Positions 1-10,892 of a stretch of 64,000 nt of DNA are shown here, one piece after another. Under the pieces are notes generated by a model. It worked only from the letters and a program-made list of their open reading frames with translations. It was not told the DNA's origin and ran no database searches. The number at the start of each line of letters is the position of its first letter. Within the stretch, counting starts at the first letter, position 1. Position numbers and translations under genes: made by a program. The DNA is from Hypoxylon rubiginosum. Taxonomy: Eukaryota; Ascomycota; Sordariomycetes; Xylariales; Hypoxylaceae. Location: assembly GCA_902806565.1 (NCBI GenBank), contig CADCXA010000016.1:310001-374000 (forward strand), given 5' to 3'.

Positions 1-490
1 CCCATTTATAAGGCTTAAGTGAATCAAACTCGTTTTCGTAAAATTGAAGGCCCCTTAATCCGGCAGACAAATCAACTTGGCTTAGTTACGAATCAATACT
101 GGTTTGCTAGTTGCTATTATCCAACCATGATTTTGATTCTAATCTTGTGAAGGACGTTCTCTAACTCGATGCTGGCATGTGCGAAGCTCGCGTCGATGGA
201 CTGTCAGTGCGGTAACTTTTAGAACTCCACGAGCACTGATATAAACTGAAAAATGAACCGAGTGAAGAGCCGGTGGGCTTTGTTATATTTTTACAGTTGC
301 ATACTTGAGCGTTGATAAACATACCTTGAGACGGTATACAAGAAGCTGTGCTCTGCGAAGCATGTTCGCTATCCACCCCGCTATGTCTAATAGTAGCTGG
401 ATAGTATATACATTGTGTTTATACATCTATCATGTTCCCAGGGGGGGAATATTTTAGCCTCGGAGGTGAGACTGAATTTATGTATAACCC
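1..490. other. Intergenic, left edge
   Basis: No reading frame here resembles a protein. A G-run lies near 440-446. The 3' end of the OPA3-like gene borders it on the right. I see nothing else. Confidence 0.5.
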
Positions 491-1222
491 TTAGGCAAGA
501 GGTGACGCCGTAGGAGCTGGGGGTAATAGTGGCTTTTGGGTCTTTGGATCTTTGTACCCCCTTAAAGCCTCCTCAAGTAGCAACACTCGACTCTGTTGGC
601 GCTTCTCGGCATCCTCAAGCTCCTTTTCCCTCCTATCGAGTTCGTCGAAGCGAGCATTGAGCTCCTTGATCTTCTCTAGGCTGGCATCCGGCTTCTGGGA
701 CGACCTGTGGTACTCGTATAAGATCAGAATAGTAGCCACGAGCAGGATGAAGGTGTCACCGGCCACTTCGGCGAATAGGTCGACCGCCTTGGCTTCTGGG
801 AGTGGCCTGAACTTCCTCTTCCAGACGCTTATTATGGGTATAGGCTTTTTCGCACGGGTCTCTTGGCTCGTGGCGCCATGCTTGGCCCGAACCTCCTCCT
901 CTTTCTCTATCTGCTCTTTCGTCTTCACGGTGGGTGCTTCTGCCTTCTCTTTTGCTCTTATCTCGGCCTCGACGTTGCGAAGGAGCGCGACCGACATTCG
1001 CATGTTTAATTGGTGAATCGATTGGCCATATTTGGCCGCGAACGTACGGAAGCGTGGATGGTCATGGGCTTGTAGTTTGATTTGATTCTGAGACTCGTCG
1101 TTAGCATTTACAGAGTATACTGCATTTTCATACACGGATTGGAATTATAATCATACAGCGCCATATTTTGAAATATGTCTCAGGAATAGAGAGGCGAGTT
1201 TAAATAACGGCAGTGCTACCAT
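491..1222 (-). CDS. OPA3: OPA3-like mitochondrial protein
   Basis: Two exons on the minus strand: 1222-1157 (22 codons) and 1087-491, giving 220 residues. The 69-nt intron begins GTATGA and ends TGCTAAC...CAG, and the join is phase 0. Exon 1 supplies the short N-terminal segment with PLFKLASLFLRHISKYG that the family uses for mitochondrial targeting. Exon 2 follows with NQIKLQAHDHPRFR, the OPA3 signature. A Lys/Glu-rich stretch comes next, then one hydrophobic segment (TFILLVATILILYEY) and a C-terminal coiled coil rich in Glu, Arg and Leu (ELEDAEKRQQSRVLLLEEAL). OPA3 proteins are mitochondrial membrane proteins involved in mitochondrial morphology and lipid homeostasis; the exact molecular role is unsettled. 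A single-exon model starting inside the intron at 1135 would lose the targeting segment, so I prefer the spliced model. Confidence 0.85.
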
Positions 1223-2279
1223 CTCGCCTCGTCTTCCTTTTCCTAGGCTTCGCTTCGGAGATATGGAATGGTAATATCCCGAGGATTCTTAACAACGAAA
1301 TGGCGATATCATCGGTCGTAAGCTGGTTTGAATATCTAAGAAATAGCAAGCATGTTCACTAGACTACGTATATTCCCATGATTTCTCTGCGGCTGTTAAT
1401 TGTCCACTAGAACGAGCTTATATTATGGTGGGATGTCGGAGGAGGCTTAAGAGTTAAATAAATAATCAGATATGAATCATTCGTCGAGTTCGTCTTATCG
1501 ATAGACTGATAGACCGTATGGAGCTAAGCGGGGAGGCAGCTAGGCGGGCAGGCAGTCAGGCACTGTACTTATTGTTTTGAGGAATACCTTTTTGGGCAAC
1601 CGACTGACCGCCAAGCGTTGCTAAGAGACCTGAGGCTCAGAAGCTTGGAGCTTCTTGACCCGTTGCCTCCCCAACGGCCGGGATCTACTTTCGTAAATGA
1701 ATGAACCACTTTTTTTGGCCCATGCACGTTTACAACTTGCTTCCGTCGTACAATGGACGTGAATTGAATACTTTTTTGCTTCGCTCATAACATCTTTGCT
1801 GCGAAGAGGAATTGGGTTGAACGAATTGGGGATTTCCCGCTTCGAATATTTGCTTTCCACTTCATACCCAAGTCTAATGTTTTCATAATCTACGTGTAAG
1901 TGATATATACATCCCATTTGGCTGTTTTTTTTATATCCTAGGACCTACTCTGCTCTTTCCAAAACGGACGCCATCGCCGCCTTACGAAGGAGCTCTCTCA
2001 CGCTAGCAGCTTGTCTAGTCTGAAGTTTCATCAAATGTTTACATATGGCACGATCGGACGATTGAAGGTCCACCTCTGTCATCATTCAGTTCAGAAGCTT
2101 CTTGCTCTTCAGATGGCCACCAACCGTTGAAAAATACACACGCAAGTTCAGCATAGGAACTTAACTAATGCTCGTCTCTAGGAATTCTAGCATTTCGAGA
2201 GAGAAAAAACGAGTCCTCCATTGAGCTGCTGCGGTGCCCCTTCTAGCTTCACTTAATTCTTGGCCGGTGCAGAATCCCG
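1223..2279. other. Intergenic between divergent OPA3 and PLK genes
   Basis: About 1.06 kb shared upstream region of two divergent genes. A 98-codon minus-strand ORF at 1621-1917 has no recognisable domain and no clear splice partner, so I do not call it. A T-run lies at about 1926-1932. Confidence 0.5.
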
Positions 2280-5200
2280 ATGGCGGACCGAATCGTGGCA
2301 GCGAAGCTGGCAGCTGATATAGACGCCTTGTCTCCTAGGGACGCTAATGTCCAACTCCCTCATAGAGTAGTAGACGTCGCCAAAGCAAAGATGCTGCCAG
2401 CTTCCAAGCCCGTCCAGAAGGAAAAGGAGCTTCCTCCTCAACCTCCTCCTGTTGTTTACGAACCTCCTAGTTTCGGCCGAAAAGATGGTGCGGCATACCA
2501 GGTTGGAAAAATGCTGGGCAAGGGTGGATTTGCTGTCTGCTATGAAGGATACTTGGCCACCAAGAACGGGAACAAGAGGAAGTACGCGTTGAAGATTGTT
2601 AGGAGCAAGATGCCAACCAAAATGGAGCAGAAGGTCAGTTTGGTTATTCGAGCACTACTACCCAGCCGGATTCAATGCTAACATGTGTGCTTGTACAGTT
2701 CCAAACAGAATTGCAAATCCACTCCAAGATGAATCATCAAAACATCGTTCAGTTCCTCAGAGCCTTCTCTTTCGAGAGTTCCACCTATCTCGTCCTGGAG
2801 CTATGTCCCAATGGCTCATTGATGGACATGGTTAAGCGAAGAAAGGGGCTCACGGAGCCCGAAGTACGATTCTATTCGGTACAGATTGCCGGCGCTATTA
2901 AATACATGCATGGCAAAGGTATCATCCACCGAGACCTTAAAATGGGCAACATATTTCTTGACAAGGACATGAACGCAAAGATTGGCGACTTTGGTCTAGC
3001 AGCGCTGCTAGTGACGGGCAAGGATATGCAGACGATCCGTCGTACAACGCTGTGCGGTACGCCGAACTATATCGCACCGGAAATCTTGGAGAAGGGGAAG
3101 AAGGGACATGACCACATGGTCGACATATGGAGTTTGGGCATCATCATGTAAGAACTGTTACCACATTTTGCTTTCAGGCCGAATCTAACCAGTGTGAGCA
3201 GGTTTGCAATGCTTACTTCTAAGCCGCCGTTCCAATCTTCGACAACGGATGAGATCTATCGCCGTGCGAAAAACCGAGATTACGAATGGCCAAAGTCCGA
3301 GGCTTCTAGCAAATACATCTCTCAGGAAGCGAAGGAGGTTGTTGCTACCATGTTGCAAGAGGCAGAGCTGCGACCCGACCCTGACACCATTGTTCAGCAT
3401 GATTTCTTCGTTTCGGGTTATGTCCCGACATCAGCAGAGATAACAACGAGGCTACGCGATTACCCCCCTCAAGGAGAACAGTTTTACACTGTAGATCTAA
3501 CAGCGCGGATGGCTTCTCAGAACTCACGCAATTTAAAGGAGATGTGCAAGAGCTGCGAAGTCGGACCGTGGAACACTTCACAGTTGGTATACAAGAGTAC
3601 GTGGAGGGAAGTTGCTCTGGAAGAAAAAGCTGGCTTAACACCAATCATTCCACTCATCGAAGGGATTGTCTATAGGCCATATGAAGAGGTTAGCAGAGAG
3701 CAGAATCTTGTCCAAGTCCCGTCTCGGCCACCTCCGCAGCCAGTCACGAAGAAAGAGAATGAAGTTACAGGAGAGCAAACAGGAGCCAATGGTTTGTTGC
3801 GGGCTCCACCCCAGAGCTTTGCGGCACAACAACGAGCACAGGGCCGGGCAGGAAAGCCCGCTGCCTTAGTCCGATCCCGTACGATGGACGATATGCCCGC
3901 GCCTAGTGCTAGCGGCACCATGCGGTCGCGTCCCCGGCGAGAACTTTCTCAGAGTTCCAGCGAGAGGAACCTCGTATCCAAGACCACCGCTGTGCCCGCT
4001 ATGACGGTAGACCATCGAGCTACAAAAGCCGAACCAGCGCCACTCGCTCCGAAAGTCGAAGAGAAAAAGGCGTTACCCGAGAAGACACAAAGTGAACGAG
4101 GGCCGGCACCCAGTGCAACGGATGCTGTTGCGGGAAGCCTATTCGGACCAACAGAACGCAAATTGGCGGTGCCGGAAACGCAGGCCGACTTTGTCTTGGA
4201 AAGACTCCGTCGTTTGCAGACCGAGCTTGAACGTGCTCTTAACTCGAGAACGACGGCGATCATGGGCAAGGCACCGACGCCGTCACCGCCACATATCGTC
4301 GTCAAATGGGTGGATTACTCTAACAAGTTTGGCTTGGGCTATATCCTGAACGATGGTAGTGTTGGTTGCGTGCTTAAAAGCCTACCTGGCAGCGCTAAGG
4401 GCGGCAAGACGGTCACACTACCACCGAGTTGCATCTTAGTTCGAGAAGCTGAACAGCATTGCTCACGACGACATGACCCCGGATACCCCGATCGTAATCA
4501 GATTATTCCGATGACACAAGCAATACAATTTTACGAGAACAACGGCGAAGACGGCTTGGCCACTGTCTTCGTCCATCCTTCACAATTTAAATCCACAGTC
4601 AACCCCGATGGCACGGCTGGGAAGATACCGCTCGGCCGCGATATTTTTGACTATCGCAAGCGAGCACATCTCATCCTCTGGAAGAAATTTGCCAATTACA
4701 TGATGGCATACGGGAGGGACCAGGATGCTACGACAGACGACACTGGGCACTTACAGATTCCCACGTCGACCAAGCAAACCATGCCCCCGGCCGATGTGGT
4801 CACTTTCTACCAGCGTATTGGAGATGTTGGCTGTTGGGTATTCGCCGACGGCCACATCCAGTTCAACTTTCCCGACCACACGAAAATCGTGCTTGACGCC
4901 AGCGGAACTTGGTGTCATTTCTGGCATCTCCCGCAAGAATCAGCGGAGAAGTTGGCAACTACGGGAGAGCTAGACGAGGCGGCACTTGACGAGCGCGGCG
5001 TACTGTCTTACCCGTTACAGACTCTGCTCAACTTTGCCATGAAGCCCCCGATCCGACCGACGCGCAATGCCACGCGCAAGCGACCGGAAATCAACCCTAT
5101 GCTACAGGGCATCCCCGCGGCGAACGACTTCCGGCGCAAGATCGAGTTCATCAAGAACATTATTAAGGAATGGGTGGTAAATGGTGGTTTAGGTAACAGC

Positions 5201-5383
5201 AACATGGCTCGCGAGCACCGACAGCAGTGGATGGGCTGGCGCGAGACGATCCATAGCGGACCATCTAAGCACGTCTGGGTCACTATCGGAGCGCGATGGG
5301 GTGACGAGAGATACTCGGCTGTTGTTGATCCCAAGAAGCCCGGAGAGCTTGGTGGAGAAGTGGAGTCAAAGTCGAGCGCGTAA
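2280..5383 (+). CDS. plkA: Polo-like kinase (Cdc5/PlkA)
   Basis: Three exons: 2280-2633, 2699-3147 and 3202-5383, giving 994 residues. Both introns have GT...AG ends and CTAAC branch points. The Ser/Thr kinase domain spans about residues 73-335: Gly-loop GKGGFAVC at 80-87, ATP-binding Lys105, HRDLK at 195-199, DFG at 215-217, APE at 244-246. The T-loop threonine corresponding to human Plk1 T210 is Thr235 in TTLCGTPNYIAPE. A long, low-complexity linker (about 345-625) is a feature of filamentous-fungal members. Two polo boxes follow. Box 1 carries the phosphopeptide-pincer Trp637 in KWVDYSNK. Box 2 carries His827 and Lys829 in DHTK, matching Plk1 H538/K540. The kinase governs mitotic entry, spindle function and cytokinesis. 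All catalytic and phosphopeptide-binding residues are present, so the gene looks intact. Confidence 0.95.
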
Positions 5384-5783
5384 GGGGAAGGCGACTCGAC
5401 TTCTCAGATGCCGCATCGTGGCAGACTGGAGCATTTTATAGCGGTTGTATTGTTTCTATTTTTCTAACGCCACGAGTGATGACTAAGGCGTTCGTGTTCA
5501 TCGTTAGCTCGATGTATGAGTTTAGGGATCATTGCATGGCGTACCTCGGATGGGCGTAATATATAATCCTTCTTTTTGAGCTTGAAAACCAAAGAGAATA
5601 TGATTTGAACCCTCTCTACTCTTTGATGACTTGTCTAGACTTTGATAACGTAGAACTTCATTCTAAAGAACGTGATAGAGGTAAGATGATTTGGTTTAGG
5701 GCAACTCCTACCAACTCCTACCAACTCCGATGAAAAGGGGAAGATCTCTCCCAGTAAATGTGATGTTCCCAACCTGTCTATGG
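5384..5783. other. Intergenic, 3' of PLK
   Basis: Contains the 3' untranslated region of the kinase gene and a 10-bp direct repeat (CCAACTCCTA, three near copies at about 5702-5729). No coding signal. Confidence 0.5.
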
Positions 5784-5789
5784 TATATA
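5784..5789 (+). promoter_or_regulatory. TATA-like element of 5S gene
   Basis: TATATA lies 29 to 24 bases before the inferred first base of the 5S rRNA. Dispersed 5S genes of Neurospora carry a TATA element at about this distance, in addition to internal control sequences. Position is seen in the sequence; function is inferred. Confidence 0.6.
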
Positions 5790-5812
5790 CTACATTAACA
5801 TTATACTATACT

Positions 5813-5933
5813 ACGTACGACCATAAGATGCGGAAAACTCGGGATCCCGTCCGCTCTCCCCTTGTGATAAACCGCATACTGCCGGACTAGTAGTTGGGTC
5901 GGTGACGACCAGCGAATCCCTGGTGTTGTACGT
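5813..5933 (+). rRNA. 5S ribosomal RNA (dispersed copy)
   Basis: The 121-nt stretch aligns end to end with the Neurospora-type 5S rRNA as I know it. It has the starting ACGTACGACCATA, GGAAAAC, CCCGTCCGCTC, TAGTAGTTGGGT and CCAGCGAATCCCT, and ends GTTGTACGT. Helix ends are preserved by paired changes: ACGTACGAC pairs with GTTGTACGT (one G-U), ATGCGG pairs with CCGCAT, and GGTCG pairs with CGACC. This argues for a transcribed gene and not a decayed copy. A T-run right after the 3' end (5933-5936) is a suitable RNA polymerase III terminator. Sordariomycete 5S genes are scattered singly through the genome, as here. The middle helix region (about 5856-5875) differs most from Neurospora, so a divergent variant or pseudogene is not fully excluded. 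Confidence 0.85.
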
Positions 5934-8258
5934 TTTGCATTTTTGCTTTGTCTGTTGGTTTTTTATATCATCTACAGCGTCTATAGGTGTGGACCATAGG
6001 TATTCAAGGGCAAGGAGGAGTGCCAAGTTACTTAAAGGAATTCCAGTTTCAGGAGGTTTAAATACACGACATTCATGTTAAAGGTTGGAAAAGACAAACA
6101 TGAAAGATGTCACAGGTCTGAGCCCAAGCTTTCTAACTGTCGTCTTGGATGGCCCAGAAATGATTGAGTAGTGAATCTCGTGGATATTGCCTGCCTCATC
6201 ATAGGACTACAATCTAGATCTTCATGATACATCCTGTCGAAAGACTATGTCTAATACATATCCCCTTTTTTTGCAACCGTGATATGGAGGCACCTAGGTA
6301 GGTATATATCTACTTGACTCAAGCTCAACCAAACCAATGTCGGGGTTCTTGATTTGGGTTGATTCTTGGAGAGTTATGGCTTCGGAAGATGGATAACTTA
6401 ATTACAGAATAAACAAGAGTTAGATAGGGGCTAGATAAGAGGTAGGGAGTAAAGTATATTGCATGCCTAGAGGTTTACTTGCCTCGTGGACTTAAATAAC
6501 CTAGATATAACTGTATATCAGCCTACTTGATATCAGTAAGGGGTAGTTCAGATCGATCGTTAGGTCAGATCAGTTATAACTGAGGTCACTGGACCGGTAT
6601 ACAGACACGACTACCTACTCCAATGTCTTCGAAATATAGCATGTAAGCGTCAACTACGGTAAGAGAGAAACTTCATGTGCCTAGATTACTTCACATGGTA
6701 CAAAGGCAACCCATACATAGTGTATATTATAGAGCATGTGAATTTCATGTGACTATCCCTTACCATCATCCATAAGGCATGCTTAGATGAGATATATACA
6801 AGTACGGGACATGTAAACCGAGATACATTTATCTCCCGAGGCGAGACTCATTACCTCGCTCCGTACGTGCCGTGCCGTACCGTACCGTCACCCAACGGTA
6901 TATATACGTACCAAGACCTGGAGGGAGATGTGCTCTACCGTCTTAGCATCTCTTACATCTCTCACCAAGGCGTGCCTTGCTGAATCACGGCAGGCACGAA
7001 ATAAGCGTGTTTAAATCCGAAAGGCTTAGGTGGTCAGACACGTAAGCCGCTGACGAACGAAAACCCGCAATGCCCGAACCATAGTACTAAGAGCTAGGCA
7101 GGGCACACATCCGTAGTCGTTTTGGTGACTTTATATGTAAGAGGCTAGATCTCTCTTCCAAGTCCGCAGTTTCAACTCCGTAGTCCCCCACATGGCATTG
7201 GGTATAGGTAACTCCCCCTTTCGAAAGTACATCGGATGATCTGGTACTGAAGCATGGCATTGCTTACATAGTAGAATCAAAACTAGGGGAAGAGTGGTAG
7301 AAACAAGCTTAGACTAACCGGCAGTCCTATTCGTCTGCGGAACTATTTTTCTTTACATTTGTCCGTATTTAGTTCCTCAATCTCCTTTGGAACGATGTAC
7401 GGAAACGCACAGGTTAAAGTTGCCCGTAGCTATGTCACAGTCCGGCTTACACGAGAATTCTTCACGCTCAAAGTGCAACCAATGGATCTCTTCTCGATCC
7501 ACACTGCCGACGCAGTGCGGTGGATATTATTAACCGGCTCTCGTGGTATATACAACGGCTTTAGGGCTTTGGAAGAGGGAATGTGAGCGGCGGGAGCGTC
7601 CGTCATGATCATCCGAAAGGGCGAGTGCAAGCCTCAAGCCACCCCGACCCGTCCCAACCACCATTCTTTTTTTTTACATAGTGCCCTAAAACCCGCCCAT
7701 CCATTTCGATGGTCTTATCCTATTAACGTTCCGTAGACAGCGCGAGGAAAACAGAGGGGGAGAGGAAATGGAGAATAAACGCCCTTGCGTGATACGAGCA
7801 GGGTGGATGAAAAGGAGAGCTCGGCCTGTCCGCGTATATGCCAACCCGGCCATCCTTCTCATCATCACTCCTTGTCTCGTATCTCGTATGCAAATGCAAA
7901 TGATTTTTTGGTTCGTGCCAGACAAAATGCGAGAGTCCAGCCGCCCATGGGTCTTTAACAAAATGAGGAATCCTCTGGTCTAGGACAAAATGAAAATTTC
8001 CTGCTTTCCGGTCCTCGTAGCCGCGATATTTGTCACCTTATGCTCCGCGATCCATGACCTATCTCCTCTCTCACTCAATGGCCCCAAACAGACACCAGGG
8101 GTGTTGAATATTCTAAAAAGGTGGGCTGCCGCTTAGTGGGCACTCTGAACGGTCTTCTTTTCCAAGATAGACATGCCTCATTGCCGAAAGCCAGACCTGG
8201 CCTTCTTAAAAATCTCGAAGCTCCAGCGCGGTGGCGATTTTATTCGTATATGAATATA
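5934..8258. other. Gene-free spacer between 5S gene and SKT5
   Basis: About 2.3 kb with only short, unrelated ORFs in all frames. Around 6865-6900 there is a run of CGTAC/CCGTAC repeats. No tRNA-like B box, transposase or inverted-repeat ends were found by eye. Confidence 0.5.
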
Positions 8259-10616
8259 TTACATTACTACACACTCCTTGTCGTCTTTAGGTTGATTTTT
8301 CTTCATTTTTGTATTGCGGGGCGGGGCGACGTCCATAGGCGTCCCGCCGCCGCTCACGGCGGCCCGGATAGCAGAAAGTCGTTGCTTTGCGCGTTCATCG
8401 CCGGCATCAGCTGCCTTGACGTACCAAACATTGGCCTCTAAGATGTCGCGGCGGCAGCCTATGCCCATTTCAGTGAAGTAGCCGACTGCATATTGAGCTT
8501 TGAGGAAGCCTGTTGGTAATATCTTGGGTTAGCAAATGACGGAGATACTGAGGAAACGAAACACCATCATACCAAGTTCTGCAGACCGGCGAGCCCATTC
8601 ATAGGCTTCCTCCTCATCTTTTTCCAATATGGGATCAGCTCCAACCATATACCATGCACATAAACCCATCATAGCTGCGGCGTGACCGCGCTCTGCTGCC
8701 CCAGTATAGAAATGGACGCTTAGGGCTGGGTCTCGCGGGCAGCTGAGCTTGCCATGCTCGTATGAATCCCCCATGCGATAGCTCGCCTCAGCATGTCCTA
8801 ATTCTGCTGCCTGAGTAAAAAGCTCGGCTGCATAACTCTCATCTTTGAAAATGTCATCACCATAGCCGGTTTCATATAGTGTGCCGAGATGATACGGGGC
8901 GGCGTTGTACATGGCGTCGGCTGACTCCGTGGCGCGCTTCAGCCATTTAACGCCTTCCCTGTATCGGTTCTCGCCCAGATCTCCTGATAGGCAGGCCTTC
9001 CCGAGTCTCGTCATGGCGCCTGGATGGTTCTTGGATGCTGCGGTACGTAAAAACTGCACTGCTTTGGCTGGATCTTTCCTACACCCCCACCCGAATTCGT
9101 AGCATAAACCAGCGCGATAGGCAGACTCAGCATGACCGTGCTTCGCGGCCAAAACGAAGAGGGGAAATGCCGAGTTATAGTCTTCCTTACCCTTGTTGAA
9201 CAAACCCGACGCAAAACCATCGGCAAGGTAATACTGTGCGAAGGGATAACCGCCATTGGCTAACCTTGTCAATATGCTTTTGGCTTCCCGAAGCAACTCA
9301 GTCGGCGAGGATTCCGGGCCGTCTTTATGCGGACTCCCCCTTAGACTGCTTTTTCTCCGCGTAGGTTCATCTAACTTTAAGCCTTGCTCTTGCGCAGTTG
9401 AGATCAGGAAGACAGCAAAGGAATATTGGATAGAGAAATCGTTTGTCTTCTTCACATTCTGCCTGTACATCTCAAGCGTTTTCTGTGCGCTCAGCAAGGA
9501 TGCATTGCTTCCCACATTGTTGCGCAGGGAAGAGTTGTCGAAGGTAATGGGAGCTGGTGCTTGCTGAGGATACGGGACATTGAGCAACTCGGCGTAGGAA
9601 GCCGGCCTCGTTTCCGGCGACCTGCGAGAATGTGCCGAAGGAGTACGCGTATGAGGGCCTCCGTAGCCCGGAGACCGCCCGCGCGGTCCCAATTCGGAGT
9701 ATACCGAGTACGACGACTGCGGACGAGGCATAGAACTCCGTCTCATGTAAGAATTCGGGGTTAAATGTCGATTTATGGCTATACCTCCGTCTACAAGATC
9801 GGACTTGGGCGAATCCCTTGAATTTGACTCAATGGGCACACTCGAGACCCGCGGAAGAAAAGACTGGTGATGATACTGTAGTTGCGGTACCGACTGGCTT
9901 TCCGGCATCGAACTCCCGACGACAGATTTTTCCTGCGAGGCTTCACCTGGCATAACCTGATTTTCACACACATCGTTAAGACCTCCGGAAATCGAACTTG
10001 CGCTCGTCTCAGCAGACGAGACGGTTGATGTCTGCTGTTGAGTGCTCCCAGTAGTGTCTGATTCGCGGCTGTGGCGGTTCGGGTCATCGCTGCGAGAACT
10101 GTCGCTCAAGCTTTGGGTATCTGGGTCTGGCGCTGCCAAAGCCTCCACATAACCCCCTTCCATTTGACCATGAGTAGGATTTAGAAGACTCTCTTGCCCA
10201 GACCTATGTGGAAGATCCGTAGCAAATATTTGCCTGGGCGTTAAAGTCCTGGGCTGGTCGTACGTATAATTATATGAAGGCGGATACATGGCTGAGGATG
10301 TTGGAGTGCTCCGCTCGCTGTCGGCGATAGGTATAGGGGTCTGGTAACTGCCCTCGATATTGGCATTCGACGGCTGCGCCCAGTTCTCTGGCTGAAAATT
10401 CACTCTCACTGGAGACACGGGGCCTCCTCTGATCTTCGGCGACTCGATCGTTGTGTTGGTAGGTATGGAGTTGGCGGCAAAGCTATCTTGAGATTCGGTA
10501 CGCTCATGTTGGGCAGGAGGTAGTTTTGATACAGGAACGGGCTTGCGCTGAATGGACCTGGGCGGAGATGCGGCGGCTGGCGGAGGCGGTGTCGGAGGAC
10601 TGGGCACAGTAGCCAT
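8259..10616 (-). CDS. SKT5: Skt5/Chs4-type chitin synthase activator (Sel1 repeats)
   Basis: Two exons on the minus strand: 10616-8573 and 8509-8259, giving 764 residues. The 63-nt intron runs from GTATGA to CAACAG with a GCTAAC branch point; splicing joins ELG-FLKAQYAVGYF. The N-terminal 380 residues are Pro/Ser/Thr-rich and probably disordered. Residues about 430-720 hold tandem Sel1-like repeats (patterns such as A..YRAG.CYEFGWGC.KD and A.YHLGTLYETGYG). The protein ends in CVVM, a CaaX prenylation motif, as in yeast Chs4/Skt5. In yeast this protein activates the chitin synthase Chs3 and anchors it at the bud neck. The next gene upstream, divergently oriented, is the class IV (Chs3-type) chitin synthase, which supports the assignment. 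Filamentous fungi have several Skt5-like paralogues, so which one this is remains open. Confidence 0.88.
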
Positions 10617-10864
10617 TGCTTAGAAGGAGTCGCTGCCGCAAAGGGCCAGTGCCACAAAGCGAACTCCGTGGAGAGAGTTGAGTGAGCAGCAGCTAGCCGT
10701 TAGAGAATGTTAAGCATTGAACCGCAACGACGTCGTTCCTATTGTGACTCTGCCACCATCGCATACATAGATCCCTGGCTGCGGATTGGATCGTTTCGAC
10801 AGGTATAACTCTAATAACAACCCAATCGTAGGCAATGGACGGACACCGGGGGGATGCCGGCTGC

Positions 10865-10892
10865 GAACGGGGAACGGGGAACGGGGAACAGG
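10865..10892. repeat. Tandem repeat, 7-bp unit GAACGGG
   Basis: Three perfect copies of GAACGGG and a fourth with one change (GAACAGG), in the upstream region of SKT5. Confidence 0.8.

Noticed and set aside
161..376. Minus-strand ORF of 71 codons at the left edge
   Set aside because: No protein features and no supporting splice signals.
1621..1917. Minus-strand ORF of 98 codons between OPA3 and PLK
   Set aside because: Composition not protein-like, no recognisable homology, located in a divergent promoter region.
5601..5612. GATTTGAACCC, similar to a tRNA T-arm on the minus strand
   Set aside because: No matching A box, anticodon arm or acceptor stem nearby.
5811..6026. Minus-strand ORF of 71 codons
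   Set aside because: Lies over the 5S rRNA gene; chance frame.
6865..6900. CGTAC-rich run, considered as a possible array or protein-binding repeat
   Set aside because: Units are irregular and few, so no array can be claimed; CRISPR is not expected in a fungal nuclear genome.
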